A DNA stretch of 64,000 nt from contig NZ_LUAW01000011.1 in the NCBI RefSeq assembly GCF_001605895.1, positions 124,001 to 188,000 on the forward strand. The letters are read 5' to 3'. Source of the stretch: Acinetobacter pragensis (lineage in GTDB: Bacteria > Pseudomonadota > Gammaproteobacteria > Pseudomonadales > Moraxellaceae). The position numbers and the translations under genes are program-made. Positions 44,585 through 52,550 of this stretch are shown piece after piece (within the stretch, counting starts at the first letter, position 1; every line of letters starts with the position of its first letter). Below the pieces are notes generated by a model that had not been told where the DNA came from, did not search any database, and worked only from the letters and a program-made list of their open reading frames with translations.

Positions 44585-45442
44585 ATGGCAGTACAATCTT
44601 ATCCGCAGGAAGTTTGGGAGCGATTAAAGGCAGTGTATGAATCATCGCCTAAAATGACATGGCAGCAATTGGTTGATTCTGTCGCTGAAGAACTTGGCTG
44701 TGAGATGCCTTCCGCATCGGTTGTTCGCCGTAAAGCATTAGCTGAAAAATGGAAGAAGAGTGCTAAATCACTAGTCAAAAAGAGCGCCAGAGAACTCAAT
44801 AAGGAGATCAAAAAAATGACTAGTCAAAAGACTGGTCAGAAAAACTCACAAGATGATGATAGTACAGAAGAAAATAACGCTGAAAAGAACGTCAAAAATC
44901 CGTCATTTTTACCTAATTTAACTGGTCAAAATCAGCAGAAATACAATACTTCTGACAGAGTCCATACAAACAAGCTTTCCTCAGCAACAATTATTCGAAA
45001 AAATCGCAATCGATTGGCTGATTTAGGCCAGCTTGCAGGCGATACAATTGACAGTGTGATCCATATACGTGATGAAGTGCTGCAGATCGATATAAGCGGG
45101 CCCATCACTGATGAAACAGAACGCATAATTAATAATGTAAAGTTCAAAATGGGTTTAATCAGCCAGATTGTTGAACTGAATGTGAAGCAAAGTATTACTT
45201 TGACGAACATAGCCCGGTCAGAGGCATTGTTTTGGGGTTTTGAGCTGGAAGACCTGAAAGATCAGTCCGAGGTACAGGCACGGCGTTCCGCAGTTGTAGC
45301 GGGAGCTGAGCAGAAGCTGCTTGAGGCAAAACAGGCGATGAAGGCAGGTAAACTTGCAGCATTTCAGCGTAAGCTTGAGATCATTGAGGCAGGTGAGGCT
45401 GTAGAGGAAGATAATGATGAGTTTACGATCATAAAAGAATAA
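44585..45442 (+). CDS. Terminase small subunit-like protein
   Basis: 285 residues. N-terminal HTH-like segment PKMTWQQLVDSVAEELGCEMPSASVVRRKALAEKWKKSAK, a Lys/Ser/Asn-rich linker, a long helical middle (LADLGQLAGDTIDSVIHIRDEVLQI, then VKFKMGLISQIVELNVKQ) and an acidic C terminus. This is the layout of small terminases (DNA binding, oligomerisation, TerL contact). The DNA for the linker carries four ACTRGTCARAA repeats, as expected of a pac site inside terS. Identification is structural analogy, and terL is 12.5 kb away. Confidence 0.55.
   Translation: MAVQSYPQEVWERLKAVYESSPKMTWQQLVDSVAEELGCEMPSASVVRRKALAEKWKKSAKSLVKKSARELNKEIKKMTSQKTGQKNSQDDDSTEENNAEKNVKNPSFLPNLTGQNQQKYNTSDRVHTNKLSSATIIRKNRNRLADLGQLAGDTIDSVIHIRDEVLQIDISGPITDETERIINNVKFKMGLISQIVELNVKQSITLTNIARSEALFWGFELEDLKDQSEVQARRSAVVAGAEQKLLEAKQAMKAGKLAAFQRKLEIIEAGEAVEEDNDEFTIIKE
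44770..44941 (+). repeat. Four ACTRGTCARAA repeats, candidate pac site
   Basis: Copies at 44770-44780 and 44819-44829 (ACTAGTCAAAA), 44831-44841 (ACTGGTCAGAA) and 44931-44941 (ACTGGTCAAAA), all in the same direction inside the terS-like gene. Confidence 0.65.
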
Positions 45443-45468
45443 AAGCCCTTACTCAAAAAAGTAAGGGC
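45443..45468 (+). terminator. Hairpin between terS-like and yoeB
   Basis: GCCCTTAC / GTAAGGGC stem with an A-rich loop in the convergent gap. It lacks a strong T-run, so efficiency is uncertain. Confidence 0.55.
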
Positions 45469-45474
45469 CTGTAT

Positions 45475-45738
45475 TCATTCGTAGTGATATCGACAAGCAA
45501 TTATCGTTATCTCTGCGTCTGTTGCCGCATAAACTAGCCTATGCTGTTCATCTATCCTTCTGCTCCAAAATCCCGATAAATCACCGAGTAGAGCTTCAGG
45601 TTTTCCAATACCTTCAAAAGGTGTGCGTTGGCATTCCTTTATGAGGTTATTGATTCGCTTAAGCGTCTTTTTGTCTTGGCTTTGCCAAAATACATAATCA
45701 TCCCAAGCTGAAGGGGTAAAGCTAGTCTTCCGTTTCAT
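45475..45738 (-). CDS. yoeB: YoeB-family mRNA interferase toxin
   Basis: 87 residues. Strong YoeB pattern: AWDDYVFWQSQDKKTLKRINNLIKECQRTPFEGIGKPEALLGDLSGFWSRRIDEQHRLVY and the terminal CRYHYE. The catalytic Glu, the Arg of SRRI and the C-terminal His of YHY are all present, so the toxin should be active: ribosome-dependent mRNA cleavage. It overlaps the antitoxin gene by 17 bp. Confidence 0.95.
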   Translation of the reverse strand: MKRKTSFTPSAWDDYVFWQSQDKKTLKRINNLIKECQRTPFEGIGKPEALLGDLSGFWSRRIDEQHRLVYAATDAEITIIACRYHYE

Positions 45739-45985
45739 CTAAAAGTTCTCTTTCGATTGCTTTAGATGCACGAAACTCTGCAATTGATTTTGCAAGGTGT
45801 GCTGCATTCTTTGGCGAAGATATCAAATGTAATGTTTCCATTACGCTGTTGTAGTGGTCTTGACCCATCACAACCGCATGTTGACCTTCTTTGCGAGTAA
45901 TAACGGCTACATCCGCATCATCAATAACTTTGTCTAAAACGGATTTTAGATTGTTACGTGCATCTGTATATGTAAATACTTGCAT
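45722..45985 (-). CDS. yefM: YefM/Phd-family antitoxin
   Basis: 87 residues from ATG 45985: MQVFTYTDARNNLKSVLDKVIDDADVAVITRKEGQHAVVMGQDHYNSVMETLHLI is the YefM DNA-binding/neutralisation fold with a flexible acidic C terminus that binds YoeB. It autoregulates with the toxin; four TGTACA operator cores lie upstream. Confidence 0.95.
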   Translation of the reverse strand: MQVFTYTDARNNLKSVLDKVIDDADVAVITRKEGQHAVVMGQDHYNSVMETLHLISSPKNAAHLAKSIAEFRASKAIERELLDETED

Positions 45986-46025
45986 GAAAAACTCCATATA
46001 TCTGCTAGGCGAGAGTTTTAGTAGG

Positions 46026-46069
46026 TGTACAATATTCTGTACATGTTTAATTGTACAGTTTTCTGTACA
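46026..46069 (-). promoter_or_regulatory. yefM-yoeB operator with four TGTACA cores
   Basis: TGTACA occurs at 46026, 46038, 46052 and 46064, as two pairs spaced 12 bp with 14 bp between pairs. TGTACA is the known core of the E. coli yefM-yoeB operator. Confidence 0.85.
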
Positions 46070-46151
46070 GGCTGTAAAGCATCATGTCAGGGGTGTTATC
46101 TGGGGGAATTAACGCAAGATTGGGATTTGGGAGCCTGAAGAGGATGATCTA

Positions 46152-46221
46152 CTGGAACTGAAGGCTGAGACTCATAGATATTGCCCGACAATCATCCTAT
46201 GTAAAAATAGGGTGATTTTTT
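46152..46221 (+). promoter_or_regulatory. Late leader 1: CTGGAACT, hairpin, ATG
   Basis: CTGGAACT (46152-46159) followed after 39 bases by stem ATCATCCTAT / ATAGGGTGAT (46191-46216) and five T ending at ATG 46222. The 3' arm contains the AGGGTGA ribosome-binding site. Confidence 0.65.
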
Positions 46222-48396
46222 ATGTCAAATTCTTCAAGTGGTTTGCAATATGACGAGCTTGGTTTTCTGATTGGCTTAAAACAGACTGGCCGCGATGTGG
46301 CCAAGATTGATAAAAACGTAGAGCAGATAATCAGCCTGTTGGAGCAGGCATTGAATGCCAAGGCAATTCAATATCAGCATGCATCGCAGCCTAAGCTGAG
46401 CGCATTGGCGCAGGCCTTACAGGATGCACAACGGCAGCCCATTAGTGTCGAAAGCTTGATGAAGGAGCAACGGCAGGCCACTACTGCGATGAATCAAGTG
46501 CTTGAGAAGGTTGAAGACATTGTGGCTCAAGCGGCTAAGCCTGCAGACCGTAAAACCAAGCTTAAATTACCCGCTTTTCAAAAAGAACCTATCGTCATTG
46601 ATTCGCAAGAGAGTATTGCGCGCGAGTTGGGAACAGACCGCCAGCGTGATTCAAATGGCCGCTTTATTGGATCTGGCCAGCAAAGTGGAACAGCCTTAGG
46701 TAAAATTACGCAAACGATAGGTACAGCAATAGCCAATGGCTTAAACAGCTCTCCTCAGGGCGTAGACCCTACTATTGACGCCATTAATGAGGTTGCCTCT
46801 GTATTATCGCCAGTGAAGCGCGCAGCAGGCTTTATGCTGCGCCCGCTAACCGGGCTGATGAAGAGCCGCAAACGCAGTGAGCCATTGCCTAAGGAAGAGA
46901 GTGAACATAATAAGAAGCAGATTAAGATGCTGCAGCGGATTGCAGACAATCTATCATCTAAAGGTGGCCTGCTGGGCGGCATTGGTAAACTTTTGGGTAC
47001 AGGTGGCAGCCTTTTAGGTGGATTGCTGGGTAAAGGCGGTAAAGGTTTAGGAAAAATTCTTAAATTCGGTAAAGGCATACCGGTTTTAGGCGCTTTACTC
47101 ACAGCACTGTCATTCAGCGACTGGAAGAGCCAAAGTACTAAAGAAAAGGGCGGCACAGTAGGCAGCCTTGCAGGCGGAACAATTGGAGCTGTAGCAGGAA
47201 GTTTTCTGGGGCCCGCTGGAACCCTTATAGGCGGAATGGCTGGCGCTTGGATCGGCGAAAAGCTTGGCAGTACTGTTGCGCCGTATTTTAAGGAATGGAC
47301 TGACAGTTTAAAGTCAGCTGATTTACCTAGCTTGCTTAAAAGCGGCTGGGACAGTTTTATTGATTTGGCGAAAAAGGCTTTTGACTTAACACCGGTCGGG
47401 CAGAGCGCCAATTTAATCAAAGGCGGGTACGATTGGATAAAACAGAAACTCTTTGGCAACAGTGGCGGTACATCGCTGTTATTTCGTAAACAATACGGCG
47501 GTCAGGGATTGGATGCGCCTGCGCAGTATGGCGGGGCGTCTTTAAATTCGTTTTCAGCGAGTGAATATGCACCAATATTAGATGAGATTGCACGAGGAGA
47601 ATCAACCAAAGGGGCATTCGGTACATCTGGATATGATGCCGTATACAGCGGTGCGCCGATTAGGCCGCCGAAACCCATTTCACAAATGACTTTTGGTGAG
47701 GTTAAGGCTTATCAAAAGCAATTGATTAAAGCTGGCTCAAAATCGACAGGAGCAGGGCGATATCAGAATATTTGGAATAATGGTGCGTTTGCAAAAATGG
47801 CCTCACAAGCTGGATTTAAAGACAGTGATATCTACAACGCGGAAAATCAAGATAAGTTGGCAATTCATTATGCTGGCGGGAAGAAACAATTAGATGAGTG
47901 GATTAGAACTGGAAATGCGGCAGCTTTAGCAAACAAAACGTCCCAACAATGGGCAGGAGTCAAAAATGCACGTGGAGTTGGGAACTATGATGGTGATGGT
48001 TTAAATAAAGCCCGCCATGGTGGCATTGATGCAATGCGGAAGGCCAGTGAAGAGATTTTAAATAATAGGAAACAAACTGCGGGTTCAAAATCTCCAGTGA
48101 ACAATCAGGCTGCATCAATCGTAAATAGTGCGAAAAATAATACGAATTCAATGCTTGCTTTAAAAACCTCTGAAACGCCTACGATTGCGCGGACAACATC
48201 CTTAGCTACATCATTTAGTGCACCTAAAATCAATACACATGTTGAGCCAGCCAAAGAATACCTATCTTCTCCAAGCCCTCAGCAAGTCGTTGTTGTAAAT
48301 CAAAATAGTGGGAACATTAACCAAAATGTGAGCGATCGCTTATTAGCCCACGCTATTACTGGCGGACTTGGGATGGGGGATGTGTGGAATGGTTAA
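46222..48396 (+). CDS. Tail tape-measure-like protein with C-terminal muramidase domain
   Basis: 724 residues. Residues ~1-240 are helical and Gln/Lys-rich; ~245-375 are a Gly/Ala/Leu-rich hydrophobic region (GGLLGGIGKLLGTGG, GTIGAVAGSFLGPAGTLIGG), typical of tape-measure or pore segments; ~450-600 resembles phage lambda-lysozyme-like muramidases (LDEIARGES with a catalytic Glu candidate, STGAGRYQ, QDKLAIHYAG). The C terminus is Ser/Asn-rich. It probably forms or fills the tail tube and opens the peptidoglycan on infection. Confidence 0.7.
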   Translation: MSNSSSGLQYDELGFLIGLKQTGRDVAKIDKNVEQIISLLEQALNAKAIQYQHASQPKLSALAQALQDAQRQPISVESLMKEQRQATTAMNQVLEKVEDIVAQAAKPADRKTKLKLPAFQKEPIVIDSQESIARELGTDRQRDSNGRFIGSGQQSGTALGKITQTIGTAIANGLNSSPQGVDPTIDAINEVASVLSPVKRAAGFMLRPLTGLMKSRKRSEPLPKEESEHNKKQIKMLQRIADNLSSKGGLLGGIGKLLGTGGSLLGGLLGKGGKGLGKILKFGKGIPVLGALLTALSFSDWKSQSTKEKGGTVGSLAGGTIGAVAGSFLGPAGTLIGGMAGAWIGEKLGSTVAPYFKEWTDSLKSADLPSLLKSGWDSFIDLAKKAFDLTPVGQSANLIKGGYDWIKQKLFGNSGGTSLLFRKQYGGQGLDAPAQYGGASLNSFSASEYAPILDEIARGESTKGAFGTSGYDAVYSGAPIRPPKPISQMTFGEVKAYQKQLIKAGSKSTGAGRYQNIWNNGAFAKMASQAGFKDSDIYNAENQDKLAIHYAGGKKQLDEWIRTGNAAALANKTSQQWAGVKNARGVGNYDGDGLNKARHGGIDAMRKASEEILNNRKQTAGSKSPVNNQAASIVNSAKNNTNSMLALKTSETPTIARTTSLATSFSAPKINTHVEPAKEYLSSPSPQQVVVVNQNSGNINQNVSDRLLAHAITGGLGMGDVWNG

Positions 48397-48450
48397 TATT
48401 TTTTAATGCTTACGAGTGATTGTTCACCCGCCAATGGGTAATGGATGAGA

Positions 48451-48519
48451 TTGGAACAGTCTGAAAGATTACTAAAATAATCATTCAAAATTGCCCTATT
48501 CATCAATAGAGCTTTTTTT
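48451..48519 (+). promoter_or_regulatory. Late leader 2: TTGGAACA, hairpin, ATG
   Basis: TTGGAACA (48451-48458), then a stem GCCCTATT / AATAGAGC (48493-48512, one mismatch) and seven T ending at ATG 48520. Confidence 0.7.
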
Positions 48520-49026
48520 ATGGGCAATCTCAACCTTACAGCCATTACAGATCAAACGCCGTATATTCAAAAGATTAAAGGCGCTTTAGAAAAGGCGACA
48601 GGGCAATCGATTCCGTTGACCGAAATTAAGAAGGTACAGCGCAAAGGTGGCGTCAGTGTTGCTCCAATTATATTTTTATTTGCCGGCGGCCAAGAACTCA
48701 CTCTATTTGCCCGCGCAAGTGCTGATGTGTTTAAAGCTTCGCTCAATGGCAAAGAAATTGTTCTGTCCGGTGACTTCAGTGATGACTATAAACAGACATT
48801 TGATAACGCCGTATCCGGTATTGCTCAGTTGATCCGCACCGCACAGCCGAAGATTGAGCAGCAGAATAAAAAAGAAAAAGTGAATATTCCACGGCGCAAG
48901 TCCAATAGCGTTCCTAAACAGCTGTCCGAAAAACTGGAGCAGGAAAAGCAACTGGATCAAGATGTCGCAGATATGACAGCACATCGTGATCAGCTACTGC
49001 AGCAGTTAAAGCAGGCTACCCCATAG
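48520..49026 (+). CDS. Hypothetical late protein
   Basis: 168 residues. The N-terminal ~100 residues form an alpha/beta domain (ALEKATGQSIPLTEIKKVQRKGGVSVAPIIFLFAGGQELTLFARASADVFKASLNG); the C-terminal part is a charged coiled-coil-like region rich in Gln, Lys and Glu. Not recognised. It has its own late leader, so it is a separate late transcription unit. Confidence 0.7.
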   Translation: MGNLNLTAITDQTPYIQKIKGALEKATGQSIPLTEIKKVQRKGGVSVAPIIFLFAGGQELTLFARASADVFKASLNGKEIVLSGDFSDDYKQTFDNAVSGIAQLIRTAQPKIEQQNKKEKVNIPRRKSNSVPKQLSEKLEQEKQLDQDVADMTAHRDQLLQQLKQATP

Positions 49027-49445
49027 AAAATAAGTGTCGAACTTTCGGGGTTGCTGTTCAATGAAGGGTTTTTCGAGGCGGTTTTTCTTGCCGAATGGCT
49101 AAGAGGCTTGTTTAGGGGGGGCTAATCAAAGTTGTGAAACATTGATCAAAGAACAGGCGTGGAACATGAAGAATCCATAAAAAAACCCATTCTGGAGGGA
49201 ATGGGTCGAAAATAGAAATCTACAGCTTTGATTTCAAAGGGATATTATATATCATTTCGTATAACGCGTATTATGTTAATTTTAGGAAAATTTTATAATC
49301 TTTGTGAAAGTAACATAATAAAAGAAGCCTTAAATCATCACTATAAAACTTAGGCTCATACCGAATTTTTAATACTTTGTTTAGAAAACAAGATAAAGCT
49401 GATACATTAAAAATGACATTATAAAAAAGAAAGATGGTGCCAGTG
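49027..49445. other. Gap before cargo genes (419 bp)
   Basis: No coding frame. Contains a hairpin CCCATTC / GAATGGG (49186-49205) with a T-run on the minus strand only. The change of composition here marks the left edge of the lipase/SDR cargo. Confidence 0.5.
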
Positions 49446-50648
49446 ATGAAAATTAAACATCCCATTCTAAAATTAGTCGTAAGCTGCCTTTGCTTAAATT
49501 CAACATATGCAATAGCCTCTCCTATCTTTCTCAATAATGGTAAAGTCCAAACGTCTAATATCTCTAGCAAAACGCCAGGAACAATCTTATCCATAAAAGA
49601 AGAGAATATCGATCTATTTACGAATGCTTCACAGCGGTTCTTAATCACTTACCGTAGTCGCGGAGTACGGTCTGAACCAATTGTGACTTCAGGATATCTC
49701 TTACTGCCTAAAGGTAAAGTTCCCCAAGGGGGTTGGCCTGTTCTTGCTTGGGCTCATGGTACAACTGGTGTAGCAGATACTTGTGCACCTTCTGGAGATT
49801 ATGCCGGTGGACCAGTCCATGTCTATCAACAAATTGCCGCTAAAGCACTAAATGCCTGGCTTGCTCGTGGATATGCAGTCGTCGCTCCTGATTATCAGGG
49901 TTTAGGTACCCCAGGTGGACATCCATATATGAATGCACAAAGCCAGTTGCACACTGTCGTTGATGCTGTCCGGGCAACCCACCTTTTAAAGCCTTATAAA
50001 TTTAGTAAAAACTGGTATGTAATGGGGCATAGTCAAGGAGGCGCAGCATCTTTGAAGGTTGCAGCGGATGGCCAGAAAGATGCACCTGAACTCAATTTAA
50101 GAGGTGCCATTGCACTCGCACCAGGTGGCTATCAATACCAAGGAATCGCTGAATACGTAGCAACCCATTCTCAAATTGAAACAAGTGTTGCCGCATTTTT
50201 TCCAATCGTGCTTCTGGGAGCAGAAGCAGCAGATCCTAGCATAGCTCCAGCAAATTTAGTTAGCTCAGACATGGGGGAAATTCTAAATTATGCACGTAAT
50301 CGCTGTTTGTCAGAATTACAATCTGATCTAAAGACAGCACCTAAAACAGTTTTTAAACCGAATGTAAATTTGACACCTTTGACAAATTATTTAAAAAAAC
50401 AGTCTATTGATAATATGACACCTACTGTGCCGACTCTAATTGTACAAGGTGATAAAGATCAGCTTGTAGATTACAGTGGTACTTATGCTTACTATCAGCA
50501 AATATGTAAGACGCAAAAACCTATTTCCTTTCACCCAGTCAAAAATGGAGATCATCGTGACTCTTTAAGACAAAGTGAATTCCTGATTGGAAGCTTTATC
50601 AATTCAGTTGAACAAGGGAAAACTGTAAATACCTGCAATTCAAAATGA
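49446..50648 (+). CDS. Secreted lipase-family alpha/beta hydrolase (cargo gene)
   Basis: About 400 residues. N terminus MKIKHPILKLVVSCLCLNSTYAIAS is a signal peptide, so the enzyme is exported. Secretory-lipase (LIP) pattern: GYLLLPKG, VLAWAHGTTGVADTCAPSGDYA, VVAPDYQGLG, and nucleophile elbow GHSQGGAASLK; the acid is in QGDKDQLVDY and the His in NGDHRDS. It hydrolyses esters or lipids outside the cytoplasm. Not a virion gene type; probably cargo carried by the prophage together with the SDR. Confidence 0.82.
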   Translation: MKIKHPILKLVVSCLCLNSTYAIASPIFLNNGKVQTSNISSKTPGTILSIKEENIDLFTNASQRFLITYRSRGVRSEPIVTSGYLLLPKGKVPQGGWPVLAWAHGTTGVADTCAPSGDYAGGPVHVYQQIAAKALNAWLARGYAVVAPDYQGLGTPGGHPYMNAQSQLHTVVDAVRATHLLKPYKFSKNWYVMGHSQGGAASLKVAADGQKDAPELNLRGAIALAPGGYQYQGIAEYVATHSQIETSVAAFFPIVLLGAEAADPSIAPANLVSSDMGEILNYARNRCLSELQSDLKTAPKTVFKPNVNLTPLTNYLKKQSIDNMTPTVPTLIVQGDKDQLVDYSGTYAYYQQICKTQKPISFHPVKNGDHRDSLRQSEFLIGSFINSVEQGKTVNTCNSK

Positions 50649-50741
50649 TACGGTAGATTTAGGATTTTGAACTCAAAATAAAGCTATGCAGTAGAAGAGT
50701 TAAATATTTCTAGTTTTATATACAAATGGAAATAAATCAAA

Positions 50742-51518
50742 ATGATGCCACAAAGTTTATTATCACTGACGAATAAAATAGCACTTGTAACAGGCGGTGC
50801 AGCAGGTATTGGGAAAGCCAGCGCTCTTATTCTTGCACAAGCAGGCTCGGACGTTATGATTGCCGATTTAAATTTAGAAGTAGCTAAACATACAGCTGAA
50901 GAAATAAAGAAACTAACTGGACGCAACATAGAATATGTTGCATGCAATATTCTGCAAGATGATCAATTGGTCAATGCAGTGAATAAAACAATCGAAATTT
51001 TTGGTCACATTCACATCTTAGTTAACAATGCTGGAGGAGGTGGCGGTGGCCGTGAATCTCCTGATCAAATTACCATAGATACTATAGAACGTGATTTTCA
51101 GCTTAATGTGTTTGCTGCTTGGCGATTGTGTCAACTCGTCGCACCGCATATGAATAAAGCGGGTTACGGCTCAATAATAAATATCAGCTCTATGAGTTCA
51201 ATTAACAAAAGCCCTGCTATGAGCGGATATGCATCATCAAAAGCAGCGTTAAATCATATGGTCGCTAATTTGGCACATGATTTTGGTCCGAATATACGTA
51301 TTAATGCTGTAGGACCTGGAGCGATTCGTACCGCAGCACTAGAAAAAGTCCTGAAGCCTGAGATTGAAAAAAAGATGCTCTCCCATACACCATTGCAACG
51401 ATTAGGTGAACCCGAAGATATCGCGAGAGCTGTATTATTCTTTGCCTCACCTATTTCATCATGGATTTCTGGACAAACCTTATTTGTAAATGGTGGTGGT
51501 GTACAAACACTTGATTAA
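50742..51518 (+). CDS. SDR oxidoreductase similar to 7-alpha-hydroxysteroid dehydrogenase (cargo gene)
   Basis: 258 residues, classical SDR: IALVTGGAAGIGKASALILAQAG (TGxxxGxG NAD(P) site), LVNNAGGGGGGRES, NISSMSSINKSPAMSGYASSKAALNHM (Ser and YxxxK) and RLGEPEDIARAVLFFASPISSWISGQTLFVNGGGVQ. The pattern LVNNAGGGG and the C-terminal SGQ-x-L-x-V-x-GGGVQ-L are close to E. coli HdhA. It probably oxidises a hydroxysteroid or similar secondary alcohol. It follows the lipase by 93 bp. Confidence 0.82.
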   Translation: MMPQSLLSLTNKIALVTGGAAGIGKASALILAQAGSDVMIADLNLEVAKHTAEEIKKLTGRNIEYVACNILQDDQLVNAVNKTIEIFGHIHILVNNAGGGGGGRESPDQITIDTIERDFQLNVFAAWRLCQLVAPHMNKAGYGSIINISSMSSINKSPAMSGYASSKAALNHMVANLAHDFGPNIRINAVGPGAIRTAALEKVLKPEIEKKMLSHTPLQRLGEPEDIARAVLFFASPISSWISGQTLFVNGGGVQTLD

Positions 51519-51770
51519 AGAGTGCTGTCTAAAACCTAAAACTCTTATAACTTTAATATGAGGTGCAATCTGTATTTGGATGCATAGCAACAGGCCTAAA
51601 GTTGCTACACAGGTCTCAACTACCCACTATTTAACAAAATGGCGATTATACGCAGCCTAGGTGTGGTAATCCTCCAATAGAAAAGTAAGCTTTTGATACT
51701 CACTTAGAGACGTTCTTAGCTATTTGATATTACTGCTAGCCAGTATTTTATAAATTTTATTTAGTTCTAA
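51519..51770. other. Gap behind the cargo genes
   Basis: About 250 bp with no coding frame or clear signal. The cargo's right edge is probably here, just before the terminator at 51771. Confidence 0.45.
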
Positions 51771-51795
51771 AAGACTGCATAGGCGGTCTTTTTTA
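51771..51795 (+). terminator. Intrinsic terminator before late leader 3
   Basis: AAGACTGC / GCGGTCTT stem with a 4-base loop and T-run; TTGGAACA of the next leader follows immediately. Confidence 0.85.
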
Positions 51796-51864
51796 TTGGA
51801 ACAAGTACGCTGGCTGCAGTCATAAAAATCTTACCCTAAGCATAAATAGCTTTAGGAACGGGTA
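51796..51864 (+). promoter_or_regulatory. Late leader 3: TTGGAACA, hairpin, ATG
   Basis: TTGGAACA (51796-51803), then stem CCTAAGC / GCTTTAGG (51835-51856, one bulge) and ATG at 51865. The 3' arm carries AGG of the ribosome-binding site. Confidence 0.7.
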
Positions 51865-52218
51865 ATGCTGAATTTTGGTTTGAATGTACTGCTGGTCTTG
51901 CTCTTTTCAATGCATGTCTATTTCGCATTTAAGGGCTTTCGTGGCAGTAAAATACACCTCATGAATCTTCTGCGTCAGGGCGTCGTTGATAACGTTTTCA
52001 GACATTCACGGAAGATTCTGTATCTGCTTTTGATCCCTGCGGTTTTGATCACCGGCATTGCCACATGGTCTTTCTATAATGTGCTGACTTTCTGCGGCGC
52101 GTCAGATCTTATTCTTTATATTATTCTGGGCACATTCACCTGTTATTCCATGACAGTGATAGCAGCATTCCTGTTCTGCAAAGTCCTGCAATTAGCAGCG
52201 CATAAGGCGGGGCTATGA
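51865..52218 (+). CDS. Small membrane protein, possible holin
   Basis: 117 residues with three hydrophobic segments: LNVLLVLLFSMHVYFAF, LYLLLIPAVLITGIATWSFY, and LYIILGTFTCYSMTVIAAFLFC, separated by basic loops. A holin or virion-membrane role is possible. Its stop overlaps the next start by 4 bp, ahead of the baseplate genes. Confidence 0.6.
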   Translation: MLNFGLNVLLVLLFSMHVYFAFKGFRGSKIHLMNLLRQGVVDNVFRHSRKILYLLLIPAVLITGIATWSFYNVLTFCGASDLILYIILGTFTCYSMTVIAAFLFCKVLQLAAHKAGL

Positions 52219-52550
52219 TTGATCGTAATAAGATACTGGCCATGCTTGATCATTGGTTCAATTCTGAAATCAATGGTTACTTTGGCTCACCTTATGGGCC
52301 AGACCTGAACAGCCTGCTGATGGGGCCCCTAGATTCGCCCGTGGCGAATGAATTTATCAACAAGATGAAGCAGGACATTCCTATTCTTCAGCAGCTCAGT
52401 GCGGATGAGCTTGCGCTCTACAGCCAAAATAAAGGATTTGAAACCAAAGTCATTTATCTTAAAGTCGGTGATGTAGCGATTAACTTAAATCAGATCCGCG
52501 ACAGCCAGCTGACAATGCAGGGGGAAACATACGATGCTGACGCAAGCTGA
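52215..52550 (+). CDS. Hypothetical baseplate-module protein
   Basis: 111 residues, acidic, GSPYGPDLNSLLMGPLDSPVANEFINKMKQDIPILQQLSADELALYSQNKGFE is suggestive of a small baseplate wedge protein. It overlaps the baseplate J-like gene by 17 bp. Confidence 0.6.
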   Translation: MIDRNKILAMLDHWFNSEINGYFGSPYGPDLNSLLMGPLDSPVANEFINKMKQDIPILQQLSADELALYSQNKGFETKVIYLKVGDVAINLNQIRDSQLTMQGETYDADAS

